Shown here: in pieces, positions 9,050-17,844 of the stretch | Position numbering within the stretch: position 1 is the first letter of the stretch | How the letters are laid out: every line of letters starts with the position of its first letter | NCBI GenBank assembly: GCA_029820995.1 | Contig: JALGUG010000003.1 | Location: 1 to 48,666 of the forward strand | From: Candidatus Zipacnadia bacterium | GTDB taxonomy: Bacteria; Armatimonadota; Zipacnadia; JALGUG01 | Length of the DNA: 48,666 bases | Direction: 5' to 3' | Program-made: the position numbers and the translations under genes | Notes under the pieces: model-generated | Told to the model about the DNA's origin: nothing | What the model saw: the letters and a program-made list of their open reading frames with translations, nothing else | Databases searched by the model: none

Positions 9050-9849
9050 CTCGCTCCGGCGCTGAACACGCCGTACTCCGCTCCGCTCGATTTGCCGCGC
9101 ACCACTTCATCCGGCGGCAGCTCGGCCCACAGCTTCGTCTTGTAGCTCTGCTTGACCACCACGCAGCGCCGGGCCACACGCCGCGCCTGGCGCACAGCCT
9201 CCGCGGACACGGGCCGCTTGTCGGCCAAGTGGCGCAGCGGAATCAGGTGCACCGATCCCGGCACGGGCGTCTCGAAGATCGGGTCAAAGTATACCACATC
9301 GAAGCTGCCGGCGTCGCGCGTGGGCAGTACTTCCTCGTAATCCGCGCAATGGGTCTCGATGCGGCGCATTGCCTCCTGCAGGGCCGTCGGCGCCACGGAC
9401 AACGTCTGCAACCCGCAGCGTGCGAGGAAGGCGATCACCGGCTGCACCTCCAGACCGACCACACGTCCCGTGCCGCCCACAAGGTAACTCGCCACGATGG
9501 CATCATTGGCGCGGCCCAGCGTGCAGTCCAGGACCGTGTCGCCGCTCTCCAAGCGCATGGCGGAGGCCATCGGGTCGGCCCGGCCCGTCTCGAGATTGTG
9601 CAGCCGCAGCTTGACAGTGCCGACATGGAAGAAGTACTCCAGCCCCTGCGCAGGGCACTGGTAGCTGACGCGATTGTCGCCGACCACCAGGAGCCCCTCG
9701 ACGCCGTGTTCGCGGCAAATCTTGCCCAGACCACGCCCGCCCCGAGGCACAAACCGCCCGCCCAGCTCCTCCGCATACCGCCGGGCCCGCTCCGTCAGCT
9801 CATCGGAGGCTTTCTGCGAGGTGGTCACCAGGATCCGCGGCGCCTCCAT
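9037..9849 (-). CDS. Class I SAM-dependent methyltransferase, RsmJ-like
   Basis: 270 aa from the ATG at 9849, with GGGAG close upstream. An N-terminal domain of about 85 residues (ILVTTSQKASDELTERAR... YFFHVGTVKLRLHNL) precedes a Rossmann methyltransferase with motif I DTVLDCTLGRANDAIVAS, an acidic V-G-L-E, and motif IV VVYFDPIFETP. The D-P-x-F form and the later LADKRPVS...VVVKQSYKTKLW resemble the 16S rRNA guanine methyltransferase RsmJ group (UPF0341). The substrate is not certain. It is the first gene of the operon leading to moxR; no strong promoter is seen in the 144 bp upstream. Confidence 0.75.
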   Translation of the reverse strand: MEAPRILVTTSQKASDELTERARRYAEELGGRFVPRGGRGLGKICREHGVEGLLVVGDNRVSYQCPAQGLEYFFHVGTVKLRLHNLETGRADPMASAMRLESGDTVLDCTLGRANDAIVASYLVGGTGRVVGLEVQPVIAFLARCGLQTLSVAPTALQEAMRRIETHCADYEEVLPTRDAGSFDVVYFDPIFETPVPGSVHLIPLRHLADKRPVSAEAVRQARRVARRCVVVKQSYKTKLWAELPPDEVVRGKSSGAEYGVFSAGARWSS

Positions 9850-9993
9850 GGCTCCCGTTAGCTCCGGACATCTACGACTGCAAGGCCCGCCGGCAGTGGG
9901 CCCCCCGTACCGCACGACCATCACGCTGATAGCAGCAGTTCAAGGGCCCTGTTGAGGTCGCTAACTCCACGAGAACTTGCCCGTTGGGCACGA

Positions 9994-11610
9994 CTACCGC
10001 TCCTCCGACTGGCCGCCTCGGCGACGCAGCCGCTTCTGCAACCCGTACTCCAAACTGTCCGCCAGGGCCTGCCAGCTTGCATCAATCACATTCTCATGCG
10101 CCCCCACCGTCCCCCACTCATCCTCCCCGTCCGTGGACTCGATCAGAACGCGCACGCTGGCTGCCGTTCCGGCATCGGCGTTCAGAACCCGGACCTTGTA
10201 ATCCGTCAGCGTAATATCCGCCAGCTCGGGGAAGCGGCGCCCCAGAGCTTTGCGCAGGGCGCCGTCCAGCGCGTTCACCGGCCCATTGCCCTCCCCCGCC
10301 TCCAACACTTCCTCCTCACCCAGCCGCACCTTCACCGTCGCCTCCGACAGGATCCGCCCGTCCTCCCGTTTCTCCACGATGACCCGAAAACCGAGCAGCT
10401 CCCACAGGCGCTCGTACGTCCCCAGGACCTTCTGCGCCATCAGCTCGAAAGACCCCTCGGCTCCCTCGAACTGATAGCCTCGATTCTCCAGCTCCTTCAC
10501 GCGGCGCAGCAATTCCCGCACCTCGGGCGACCGTTTATCCAGTTCCGGTTTGAGCTTTAGCAGCTTGGCGACGATGGCTCCGCCCCCCGCTTGGTCCGAC
10601 ATCAGGAAGCGCCGCGTGTTGCCGACGGACTCCGGCGACACCTGCTCAAAGGAGGACGGCACCTTCATCACCGCGTCAATGTGCATGCCGCCCTTGTGCG
10701 CGAAGGCGGAAGCGCCGACATACGGTTGCCGGTCATCGTGCGCCAGGTTCGCCAGCTCGCTGACGTACCGGGAGAGCTCGGTCAGCTCCTGCAGCTTCCC
10801 CTCCGGCAAGCACCGGAGCCCCATTTTCAGCTCCAGCGTGGGGATGATCGTGCACAGGTTGGCGTTGCCGCAGCGCTCGCCGTACCCGTTGATCGTGCCT
10901 TGCACGTGGTCGCAACCGTGTTCGACCGCGATCTGGCTCGTGGCCACCGCCATCCCGCTGTCATTGTGCGCATGAATCCCCAGGGTCAGACCATTCTCCC
11001 GGACCACGTCCTTCAGCCGCTCCTGCACCGCACCCACGATCCGGGCGGCGTCCAGCGGCAACGCCCCGCCGTTGGTGTCGCACAGCACCAGCGTCTTGGC
11101 GCCACCGCGCACCGCGGCCAGCAGCGTCTCCACGGCATACTCCCGGTCCGCCCGGTAGCCGTCGAAGAAGTGCTCGCCGTCGAAAATGACCTCGCGCCCC
11201 TGAGCCAACAGGTACGCTACCGAGTCCTCCACCATCCGCAGGTTCTCGTCCCGGCTGACGCGCAGCACCTCGGTCACGTGCAGGTCCCACGACTTGCCGA
11301 AGATTGTGATCACCGGCGCCCCCGCTTCCAGCAGCGCCTGCAGGTTGCGGTCATCCTCCGGGGCGATATCGCCGCGCCGGGTGCTGCCGAAGGCCGCCAG
11401 TTTGGCGCGTCTCAGCGGCACGTCCCGCATCGCGGCGTAGAACTCCCGATCCCGCAGGTTCGTCTCATTCGGCCAGCCGCCTTCGATGTAGTCCACGCCC
11501 AGGTCGTCCAGCCGCTCGGCCACGCGCACCTTATCGGCGACACTGAACGCGACGCCCTCCGCCTGGCATCCGTCCCGCAACGTCGTATCGTATATCGCTA
11601 TCTTTCTCAT
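9994..11610 (-). CDS. cimA: (R)-citramalate synthase
   Basis: Condenses pyruvate with acetyl-CoA to (R)-citramalate, the first step of the threonine-independent isoleucine route. 538 aa from ATG 11610 with GAGGGA upstream. The N-terminal HMGL-like TIM barrel begins IAIYDTTLRDGCQAEGV with the metal-binding D-T-T-L-R-D, continues with LGIHAHNDSGMAVA and NGYGERCGN, and HKGGMHIDAV marks the CimA subgroup rather than LeuA. The C-terminal part (about 400-520) is the LeuA-type allosteric domain, ending ADITLTDYKVRVLN...GTVGAHENVIDASWQAL. An isoleucine T-box precedes it, giving transcriptional control to match. Confidence 0.95.
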   Translation of the reverse strand: MRKIAIYDTTLRDGCQAEGVAFSVADKVRVAERLDDLGVDYIEGGWPNETNLRDREFYAAMRDVPLRRAKLAAFGSTRRGDIAPEDDRNLQALLEAGAPVITIFGKSWDLHVTEVLRVSRDENLRMVEDSVAYLLAQGREVIFDGEHFFDGYRADREYAVETLLAAVRGGAKTLVLCDTNGGALPLDAARIVGAVQERLKDVVRENGLTLGIHAHNDSGMAVATSQIAVEHGCDHVQGTINGYGERCGNANLCTIIPTLELKMGLRCLPEGKLQELTELSRYVSELANLAHDDRQPYVGASAFAHKGGMHIDAVMKVPSSFEQVSPESVGNTRRFLMSDQAGGGAIVAKLLKLKPELDKRSPEVRELLRRVKELENRGYQFEGAEGSFELMAQKVLGTYERLWELLGFRVIVEKREDGRILSEATVKVRLGEEEVLEAGEGNGPVNALDGALRKALGRRFPELADITLTDYKVRVLNADAGTAASVRVLIESTDGEDEWGTVGAHENVIDASWQALADSLEYGLQKRLRRRGGQSEER

Positions 11611-11645
11611 CGGTGTTCCCTCGTTGATCCGGCTCCGGGCGTAAC

Positions 11646-11674
11646 AAAAAATCCGTCTCCTCCTGGAGACGGAT
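11646..11674 (-). terminator. Intrinsic terminator of the cimA T-box
   Basis: Perfect 10-bp stem ATCCGTCTCC / GGAGACGGAT around loop AGGA (minus strand), followed at once by TTTTT. It lies 6 bp downstream of the T-box antiterminator element with which it would compete for folding. Confidence 0.92.
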
Positions 11675-11959
11675 CTCATCCGCGGTACCACTCCGTTTGG
11701 CCGCCGACGGGATGTCGGCAAGCCCGCTCAGTCGGTACGGGAAGCTCACTCGCAGCTTCCGATACCGCCCCCCTGGTAACGGCGGGGGTTCCGTCGGAGT
11801 CTACTCGCCGGTGTTCCCGGCTTTCGGTCCGCGGCTCAAGGGTGATGTTCGGTCTCCGCCGGCCGCCGGGCTTTCACCCTCCCCGGCTCGCTGTAGGACC
11901 GCTGTGAAGACTTACTCTTCCCTTTCGTCGCCTTTGGCCTATTGTAAAACCCGACCTGT
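11646..11959 (-). promoter_or_regulatory. T-box riboswitch, isoleucine-type, controlling cimA
   Basis: Reading on the minus strand, the leader has the conserved early GAAGAGTAAG, an apical Stem I segment AGCGAGCCGGGGAGGGTGAA, then GAACATCACCC with ATC (11844-11846) in the specifier position, GAGTAG, and the T-box antiterminator AGTGGTACCGCGG at 11680-11692. ATC is an Ile codon, and TGGT in the antiterminator would pair with the A73-C-C-A end of tRNA-Ile. A 10-bp terminator follows. Uncharged tRNA-Ile should favour read-through into cimA, which fits isoleucine synthesis. The specifier was placed by eye, not by a covariance model. Confidence 0.93.
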
Positions 11960-11965
11960 GGAGTC

Positions 11966-11994
11966 CTTATAGCACATCGGCGCCCAGGCTTCAA
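11966..11994 (-). promoter_or_regulatory. Promoter of the T-box/cimA unit
   Basis: TTGAAG (11989-11994) and TATAAG (11966-11971) are 17 bp apart on the minus strand, so transcription should begin near 11959. The -35 box overlaps the last codons of the DUF4127 gene. Confidence 0.8.
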
Positions 11995-13715
11995 GGCCTC
12001 TGCTCGTCCGGCACCGCGTCGCCCGAGGCGCTCGCCCGCGCCACGCTGCTCTCCGCCGCCAGTTGGACCCCGAACTCCACCTCCACCTCCACCTCAAACA
12101 GCCGCTGCCACGGCAGCCGAATGCGCGTCTCCTCCAACTCGCACAGCATCAGGCTGCTCTTGTGACTTCCGGCTCCAATGCCGACACATTCTTTGCCCAG
12201 GAAGTGCTTCAGATAGAACTCGCCCGCGAGCTTCCCCAGTTCGGCCTGCACCATCTCCTCGGCCTCATGGTGGCTGTCTCGGAGGTCGAACACCGAGGCT
12301 CGTAGCAGCCTGGTCACATGCTCCGTCACGGCCGGCCGGACAACCGTCTGGTAGCCCCAGTCGTCTATGAATCGCGTGAACAACAGTTGGATATGCGCCT
12401 TCTCGCTGTCAATCAGCGAGTGCAGCAGCTCCAGATAGCGCATCGGCTGGAACTCGCCCAGGAGGTGGGCCAGATCGAAGGCGCCCTTATCGCGCAGAGC
12501 AATGATCCGCAGGGCCGCGTGCGCCAGCGCGAAGCCGATGGCATTGCCCGCCGTGTTCCAAGCCGCAAAGGATGCCAGGCGATGCAGCTCTACCTCGGAA
12601 CGCAGCAACTCCATCAGTGCCGGATCCGCGCCGCCCGGGAAGGCGCAGTCGGCTACGGCCGCGAGACGCTCGTTTTCGATCACTTGCTGGATATCCGCGA
12701 CCCAGGGCCGGAGCGAGGCCACGCGCTCCCCGTGCGCCGGTTCACCGGCGTACTCCGCGCGAGCGCCGCCGGGCGGGGTGTTCACGAACAGATGGAAGTC
12801 AGCGCCTTCGCAGTTGTCTAGCTGCTCACCTCCGAGAGCCCGAATGTGACCGGCCACCGTCTCCGAGATCGGCCGATCCTCGAGGTCCGCGATGCGGTCG
12901 CCGTTGGCGCCCGCGAACCGGACCGCGATCTTCGGCCGCGATTCCATGTGCTGCAGCACAAACCGCGCCAGCAGCACCTGCGCCGCCTCGTCCGCGCCGG
13001 GGTAGATCGCCACCCGGGCCCGCGCGTCCAATTCGGCCACAGCCGCGTGTAGCGCCTCCTGCTCCTGCTGGTGCAATCCGAACTCGGCGGCGTCCTCCTG
13101 CGTGAGCGCCAGGAAATCCAGATGGCCCTCCGCCGCCTCGGCGATGGCCCGCAGGTTGACTTGGTGATTCCGCTCCCGAGCCGCCAGATACTCGTTCAGC
13201 ACCTCCGGCGGGATCTCGGCCGTCACCTGTTCCAGCGCCCGCCGATCCTCCGCCCGGCCCTGCACCGCCACCCGGCCGGCCAGCTCGCTGTACTGCCTGA
13301 TCTTGTCCCAGTATTCGGCGCCCCGGTCGGTCGTCGGCGTCGCCGACAAACGCATGATCACGTTGAAGCCGTACACCACCGGGCGACGCGACCCTCGGTG
13401 CAGCTCGCCCAGCACGTCCAGTCGCCCCAGCGCCACCTCCAGCGGCGTGCGAGCGTTGCGGGAAGCCATCAGGCCGCCATAGGCCAGCATGTCCAGCGCG
13501 ATGACGCAACAGTCCACCTCGTCCGCTGCTTGCCGCAGCCACTCGGCGATCAGGTCCGGGCGCCCCGGGGTCGTGAAATGGCCGAGCAGTTCCGTCGGCG
13601 GCAGGAGAAGCTCGTAGTCTACCAGCCGCGCCAGCAACCGCGGAGCTGTCTCGTTACACGGCCGGTCGTCAAGGGGAACCAAGGCTACTCGGTGCTGCCG
13701 GTGCCGTAGGGTCAT
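11991..13715 (-). CDS. DUF4127 family protein
   Basis: 574 aa, probably cytoplasmic since no signal peptide or TM segment is visible. The N-terminal VALVPLDDRPCNETAPRLLA matches the family hallmark VPLDDRP-x-N, and ALDMLAYGGLMASRNARTPLEVA and FNVIMRLSATPT are also family-like. The C-terminal half has AAWNTAGNAIGFALA and KHFLGKECVGIGAGS-type segments. The biochemical role of DUF4127 is unknown to me. It follows the zinc-finger/barrel gene by 30 bp and is likely co-transcribed with it. The ribosome site is GAGGG with GGAG next to the ATG. Confidence 0.88.
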   Translation of the reverse strand: MTLRHRQHRVALVPLDDRPCNETAPRLLARLVDYELLLPPTELLGHFTTPGRPDLIAEWLRQAADEVDCCVIALDMLAYGGLMASRNARTPLEVALGRLDVLGELHRGSRRPVVYGFNVIMRLSATPTTDRGAEYWDKIRQYSELAGRVAVQGRAEDRRALEQVTAEIPPEVLNEYLAARERNHQVNLRAIAEAAEGHLDFLALTQEDAAEFGLHQQEQEALHAAVAELDARARVAIYPGADEAAQVLLARFVLQHMESRPKIAVRFAGANGDRIADLEDRPISETVAGHIRALGGEQLDNCEGADFHLFVNTPPGGARAEYAGEPAHGERVASLRPWVADIQQVIENERLAAVADCAFPGGADPALMELLRSEVELHRLASFAAWNTAGNAIGFALAHAALRIIALRDKGAFDLAHLLGEFQPMRYLELLHSLIDSEKAHIQLLFTRFIDDWGYQTVVRPAVTEHVTRLLRASVFDLRDSHHEAEEMVQAELGKLAGEFYLKHFLGKECVGIGAGSHKSSLMLCELEETRIRLPWQRLFEVEVEVEFGVQLAAESSVARASASGDAVPDEQRP

Positions 13716-13745
13716 CTCCGCAGCCCTCTTCGCTGCTCTGCAGCT

Positions 13746-14714
13746 TCAGCGACGCAAGCGGTCAATCGCCTCGGCAAATCGCCCCGTCGCCTCTCCCAGT
13801 TCGCGGGGATTCGAGCCGGTCACGAGTGCGCCGATCACAATTCCGTCCACGCCGGCTTCCCGCAGCAGCGCGACCTCCGCCGGCTTGATCCTGCGTTGCG
13901 TCGGAACCAGCACGGGCCGATTGCGCGCCAGCTCCACAATCCCACCATACGCCGCCAGATCCATGGCCGTCAAGGCCCGGCCGTAGCCGTCGGCCGGGAC
14001 GATTGCGGCCTGGATCATGTCAATGTAGTCGGCAGGGCAATGTCCGGGGCCCTGTAGCAGGTTCCGGACCTGGTCCGGCGTGTGCCGGGCACCCAGTGTC
14101 ACCATCCTCGAGAGCTGCACATCGGCCATGTTCAACATCCAGGCCGGCATGTGGTCCGCGTGCGCGTCAAAGAAGTCGATCCCCAGTGCTTCGAGCTGCT
14201 GCATGTCCTGGTACGAGGCCATGCGCTCGGCTCCCGGTACGATCCCGACGGGCACGCTGCCGGCCACGGCTACGATCTTCTCGAGGTTAGCCATCTCCTC
14301 CGCCAGCGACCCGAACCGGGTTCCGCCGGCCGCCTGCTCCACGTTGATGTGGACGCTGAGCCCCTCGGCTCCAGCCTCCACTGCTGCGCGCGCCAGGGCA
14401 GCATCATTCCGCGGCAGGCTCACCAGGAGACACATGCGATTCTCGGCCAAGCGCCGGCGCAGAGCGTGCGGCAAGCGCTCGGTCTCGGCCGGCGGCGCCT
14501 CTTGGGCGCGCGGCGCCGGTGCTGTTGCCATCGCAGTGTGTCGCTGCTTCCCCTCCCTCGCGATTTGGTGTGCCCGCTCGGCACACTCCAGACAGATGTA
14601 GATCCCTCTCTTCTCGGAGATCATGCGCATCTGTCCGGGCTTCTCGGCCCCGCAAAACGAGCAGATGTTCGGATTCTTGTTCCGCCGACGCCTCAAGAGA
14701 ACTCCCCCCGCCAT
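13746..14714 (-). CDS. ClpX-type C4 zinc finger fused to a barrel-like domain, function unknown
   Basis: 322 aa from ATG 14714; a TTG at 14798 would add 28 basic residues. Residues 16-55 are a ClpX-type zinc-binding domain: NICSFCGAEK, then GIYICLECAERAHQI, with Cys at 18, 21, 41 and 44. After a Pro/Ala linker (about 60-85), residues 90-322 alternate beta/alpha in the manner of a TIM barrel (CLLVSLPRNDAALARAAVEAGAEGLSVHI, SVPVGIVPGAERM, FFDAHADHMPAWML, NRPVLVPTQRRIKP, GVDGIVIGALVTGSN). No AAA+ module is present, so it is not ClpX. I do not recognise the second domain with certainty; the last strand with G-A-L-V-T-G resembles a phosphate-binding loop. Confidence 0.7.
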   Translation of the reverse strand: MAGGVLLRRRRNKNPNICSFCGAEKPGQMRMISEKRGIYICLECAERAHQIAREGKQRHTAMATAPAPRAQEAPPAETERLPHALRRRLAENRMCLLVSLPRNDAALARAAVEAGAEGLSVHINVEQAAGGTRFGSLAEEMANLEKIVAVAGSVPVGIVPGAERMASYQDMQQLEALGIDFFDAHADHMPAWMLNMADVQLSRMVTLGARHTPDQVRNLLQGPGHCPADYIDMIQAAIVPADGYGRALTAMDLAAYGGIVELARNRPVLVPTQRRIKPAEVALLREAGVDGIVIGALVTGSNPRELGEATGRFAEAIDRLRR

Positions 14715-14896
14715 AGTGGACCGCGCCCCACCGACCTCCGGCCACGGCACGACGCTCGTCCTCGCGATGTCCCGAAATCCGGCCTTCCGCTTTTCCAATT
14801 ACCATCAGCATCCGTCGCCGCAGACAACGACTCCCCCACACAGGTGCTTCGCCAACACAGCCCCGGAACTTGAGGCTCAGAAAGGTCCCCACCATG

Positions 14897-16135
14897 CTAG
14901 GACCCAAACTTTTTCTGCGCCCCCGTGAGGTTGCTTAGAATGCGTATCACGTCTACGCCCCGGATCCGGCACAGCCCGCCCCTGGCGCACGGCCGCTCGC
15001 CATACCGTGAGACGTCGTCCGGTCGCGTGCCTACGCCGTAGGCGACAATGGCCACGGGATCTCCGCTGTGATCCTTGACCGCCACCGGAGTCGAGTGGTC
15101 CGCGGTCACGACCATCACCGTGTGGTCGAAGTCTATGTGGTCCAGTAGATAACCGGCGGCGCGATCAAGCTTGGCAATGGCGGCTTGCTTCTTCTCCCAA
15201 CTCCCGTCGTGGCCGCCCAGGTCGGGGCACTTGATGTTGCATAACACGAAGTCGTGACTCGCATGAGCCTCCACAACCGCCTGCGCAATCGCCATCTCAT
15301 CGGTGTCGTATCCGCCAGTAGCGCCGGGGACGCGAATCACATCCATCTCCAGGTACTCACCCAGACCCTGGATCAGCGCCACCTCCACAATCATTGCGCC
15401 CGACATGGCGTGCTCAGCCTGAAACGGCTTCAGGTGCGGCGCCACGCCCACTCCCCGCGGTAGCACGATGTTCGCCGGCCACTTGCGGTCGGCGTTAACG
15501 GGATGGTCCTTTAGCGCCTCGTAGGTCCGGCGAATCCAGTGGTTCACCACGCGCGCCGTCTTAGCGGCCGCAGGATCCTCGGCCCGTACCTCCAGCACCT
15601 TGCTGTTCTCAGTATGCGGGTCCGCGTCCGTGACCCGCGGATCCAGCCCCTCGCCGTGGAGCACCAAGGCGCCCCGGTGCTCGACCGATTCCTTGAAGGC
15701 GCACTGCACCCCCTCAATCACACCGGCCGCCGTGTTCACTGCCGCGGCGAGCTCGGGCGTACCCTCCTTCTCCTTGATGCGACCTGCCCGCCGATTCAGA
15801 ACCGTCCAGTCGTCATCCACCGTGGCGAAATTGCATCGGAAGGCCACATCCCCGGCCTGAACCCTCATCCCGATGCCCCTGGCCTCGAACGGCCCTCTGC
15901 CGGTATAGTACGTGTAGGGATCGTATCCCAGCAGGGACAGGTGCGCCGTATCGCTGCCCGCCGGGATTCCGGGCGCAATGGGATCCATCAGACCGCACTC
16001 GCCGCCCTTGGCGATCTCGTCCAGGGCCGGGGTCGCCTGAGCTTCCAGCGGCGTCTGACCTTGAAGTTGCGGGACAGGCCGGTCGCCTGCCCCATCACCC
16101 AGCAGCACAATTGCCTTGGCGCTCAATTCTGACAT
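14897..16135 (-). CDS. apgM: 2,3-bisphosphoglycerate-independent phosphoglycerate mutase, archaeal type
   Basis: Interconverts 3- and 2-phosphoglycerate without bisphosphoglycerate. 412 aa from ATG 16135 with GGAGGGA 9 nt upstream. Alkaline-phosphatase-superfamily features are AIVLLGDGAGDRPVPQLQG at the start, the phospho-Ser region PAGSDTAHLSLLGYDPYTYYTGRGPFEARGIG, CNIKCPDLGGHDG, and the metal-binding VTADHSTPVAVKDHSGDPV near the C-terminus. Length and motifs are those of ApgM and not of the 510-aa GpmI. It is first in a three-gene minus-strand series with the zinc-finger/barrel and DUF4127 genes, with a 182-bp gap after it. Confidence 0.94.
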   Translation of the reverse strand: MSELSAKAIVLLGDGAGDRPVPQLQGQTPLEAQATPALDEIAKGGECGLMDPIAPGIPAGSDTAHLSLLGYDPYTYYTGRGPFEARGIGMRVQAGDVAFRCNFATVDDDWTVLNRRAGRIKEKEGTPELAAAVNTAAGVIEGVQCAFKESVEHRGALVLHGEGLDPRVTDADPHTENSKVLEVRAEDPAAAKTARVVNHWIRRTYEALKDHPVNADRKWPANIVLPRGVGVAPHLKPFQAEHAMSGAMIVEVALIQGLGEYLEMDVIRVPGATGGYDTDEMAIAQAVVEAHASHDFVLCNIKCPDLGGHDGSWEKKQAAIAKLDRAAGYLLDHIDFDHTVMVVTADHSTPVAVKDHSGDPVAIVAYGVGTRPDDVSRYGERPCARGGLCRIRGVDVIRILSNLTGAQKKFGS

Positions 16136-16157
16136 GCGTGGTCTTCCCTCCGACGTC

Positions 16158-16187
16158 ATTCTATCGGAATCAGCCCCCCGGCGTCAA
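16158..16187 (-). promoter_or_regulatory. Probable apgM promoter
   Basis: TTGACG (16182-16187) and TAGAAT (16158-16163), 18 bp apart on the minus strand, end 23 bp before the apgM ATG. Confidence 0.6.
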
Positions 16188-16190
16188 GCA

Positions 16191-16204
16191 GCGCGCTAGC
16201 GCGC
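16191..16204. promoter_or_regulatory. 14-bp perfect palindrome next to the apgM promoter
   Basis: GCGCGCTAGCGCGC is perfectly self-complementary and lies 4 bp upstream of the proposed -35 box, an operator-like position. From here to 16489 I see no gene or other element. Confidence 0.4.
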
Positions 16205-16489
16205 GCCGGCCGCCTTAGTGGCTGCACTTCGCGACGACTCGATTGGCAGGGGATTGCGCGGCTAGGGGGCCGGCCCGGAAGCCGCGTTCTGGCTGGCGGA
16301 ATTATCTACGGAACGCTCCGCACCGTCACAGCGAGGCCCTCTGGGGGCCCCGAACTACGAGGGCGACACGCAGTGTTGTGCGCATTATCCGGCCCACCAC
16401 TTCGAAGGCGGGCCACCTCTGGCGCGCACCACCTTGCTCCGGCCCGATCCGTGCCTAAGATGCAGTGCCACATCCCGAAAGGCCGTTCC

Positions 16490-17617
16490 TCACAGGTCCG
16501 CCAAGGCCGAGGCCATGAGGGCCGGGGTGTCCACTTCGCCCGTCAACTGCAGGTCCTTGATCATCTCCGGCGGCGCCCAGTGGTACATCAGCTTGGCCTG
16601 CACGCGCGCCGGCTGAGCAGCGGCGGGCAGCTTAAAGGCGAACTGCTCCTCGCGCGTCTGTCCGCAGCCGATGGCGTTGGACACCGACTTCGTCGCGTTC
16701 CAGGGCATCGCCATCTTCCCGTCGGCCGTCATCAGCTTGCGACCGTAGCGCCGCTCGTCGCTCTTCAACTCCTGCCCCTGCGCATCGAGGACCGCCACCT
16801 GCAGCGCCACGTACCGCGGCCCCATCCCCGAGGGCACGCTGTGGGCGGCGCCGACGTTCGTCACCTTGACTTCGGCCCGGACTTGTGTTCCCTCCTTGGT
16901 CGCCTTCAACTCCAGCTTGAGGGCCTTCTGCCGCATGGCCCGCACCGTCGAGCCGGGCCAGCCGTGTTTGTGCAGATCATCCCGCCTGGGAGCCCGGCGC
17001 GCGGCGGAGCCCACGTAGGTCCGCATGTGGCACCGCTGGCACGACATGCCCTGCTTGCCGGCCATGCTGCCTGCCCACTCGGCACCGGTGCCCTGAAGAC
17101 AGGCACCTGCCATGTTCTTGAGTTGATGGCACGAGCCACACAGCTTGGCCTCGTCGTGCAGCGCGCTGTATTTCACCCGGTGGGGCGCGCGCGGGTACAG
17201 CAACAGCCCCCGGGCCAAGCCGTCGGCGCAGACCTGGTAGCTGCCGTTGCCCATCGGCATTCCTACGCTCTCAATCTGGTGGCAGATGCTGCACTGCACG
17301 CCCATAGTGTAATCGGTGCTCTTCGGGTCCGTGACCTTGTTAAGGGCCGCCCCCGGCGCATGGCACATGACGCACATGTCCTTGACGACCTCGGGCGACT
17401 GCTCCATCCCCTGCTTGAGTATCGCCTGGAACAGAGGCCGCGCGGTGGCCTTGCTGTGCACCGAGGCCTTCCACGCCTTGGTGTAGCTGCCGTGGCACCT
17501 GGCGCACGACTTGGCCGTGGCGAAGGTGCGCCCCTGCCCCGACAGCGGCGGGAGACCCAGGGCCAGCAGCAGCGCAAGAGCTGACACGATCGCCGGCCAG
17601 AACAGGCGTCGCGACAT
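16490..17617 (-). CDS. Exported pentaheme c-type cytochrome (cytochrome c554-like)
   Basis: 375 aa from ATG 17617, where GGAGG lies 7 nt upstream; an in-frame GTG three codons earlier sits on top of that site. Signal peptide: basic start, hydrophobic FWPAIVSALALLLALGL, then a likely cleavage near LSGQG. Five CxxCH heme sites are seen: CARCH, CVMCH, CSICH, CGSCH and CQRCH (about residues 38, 82, 109, 160, 193). The remaining 170 residues look like a beta-sandwich (KVTNVGAAHSVPSGMGPRYV), common in multiheme proteins of the c554 type. Partner oxidoreductases are not adjacent, so the electron donor and acceptor are unknown. Confidence 0.9.
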   Translation of the reverse strand: MSRRLFWPAIVSALALLLALGLPPLSGQGRTFATAKSCARCHGSYTKAWKASVHSKATARPLFQAILKQGMEQSPEVVKDMCVMCHAPGAALNKVTDPKSTDYTMGVQCSICHQIESVGMPMGNGSYQVCADGLARGLLLYPRAPHRVKYSALHDEAKLCGSCHQLKNMAGACLQGTGAEWAGSMAGKQGMSCQRCHMRTYVGSAARRAPRRDDLHKHGWPGSTVRAMRQKALKLELKATKEGTQVRAEVKVTNVGAAHSVPSGMGPRYVALQVAVLDAQGQELKSDERRYGRKLMTADGKMAMPWNATKSVSNAIGCGQTREEQFAFKLPAAAQPARVQAKLMYHWAPPEMIKDLQLTGEVDTPALMASALADL

Positions 17618-17844
17618 CCCCCTCACCTCCGAGCGTTAATCTCAAATATTTCCCTTTTTCGCCGCCCTGCCTTCGGAGCCCTTCCTGCAGCGAGCGTCGC
17701 CCTGAGGCTTCACAAGGGCGCGCAAACTGGTCGCAGCAGTGTGAGCACGGCTCCCCCGTACGCCCGGCGGGCACGCGTCTCAGCAATGCATCCTCGGCCA
17801 CTGGCCGAGACCACTTCACCCACCCGCACCGCCGTGGGCACCGA

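Noticed and set aside
10591-11907. 438-aa plus-strand open frame opposite cimA
   Set aside because: Antisense shadow in GC-rich DNA; His/Arg/Gln-rich, no family motif, and it runs through the T-box.
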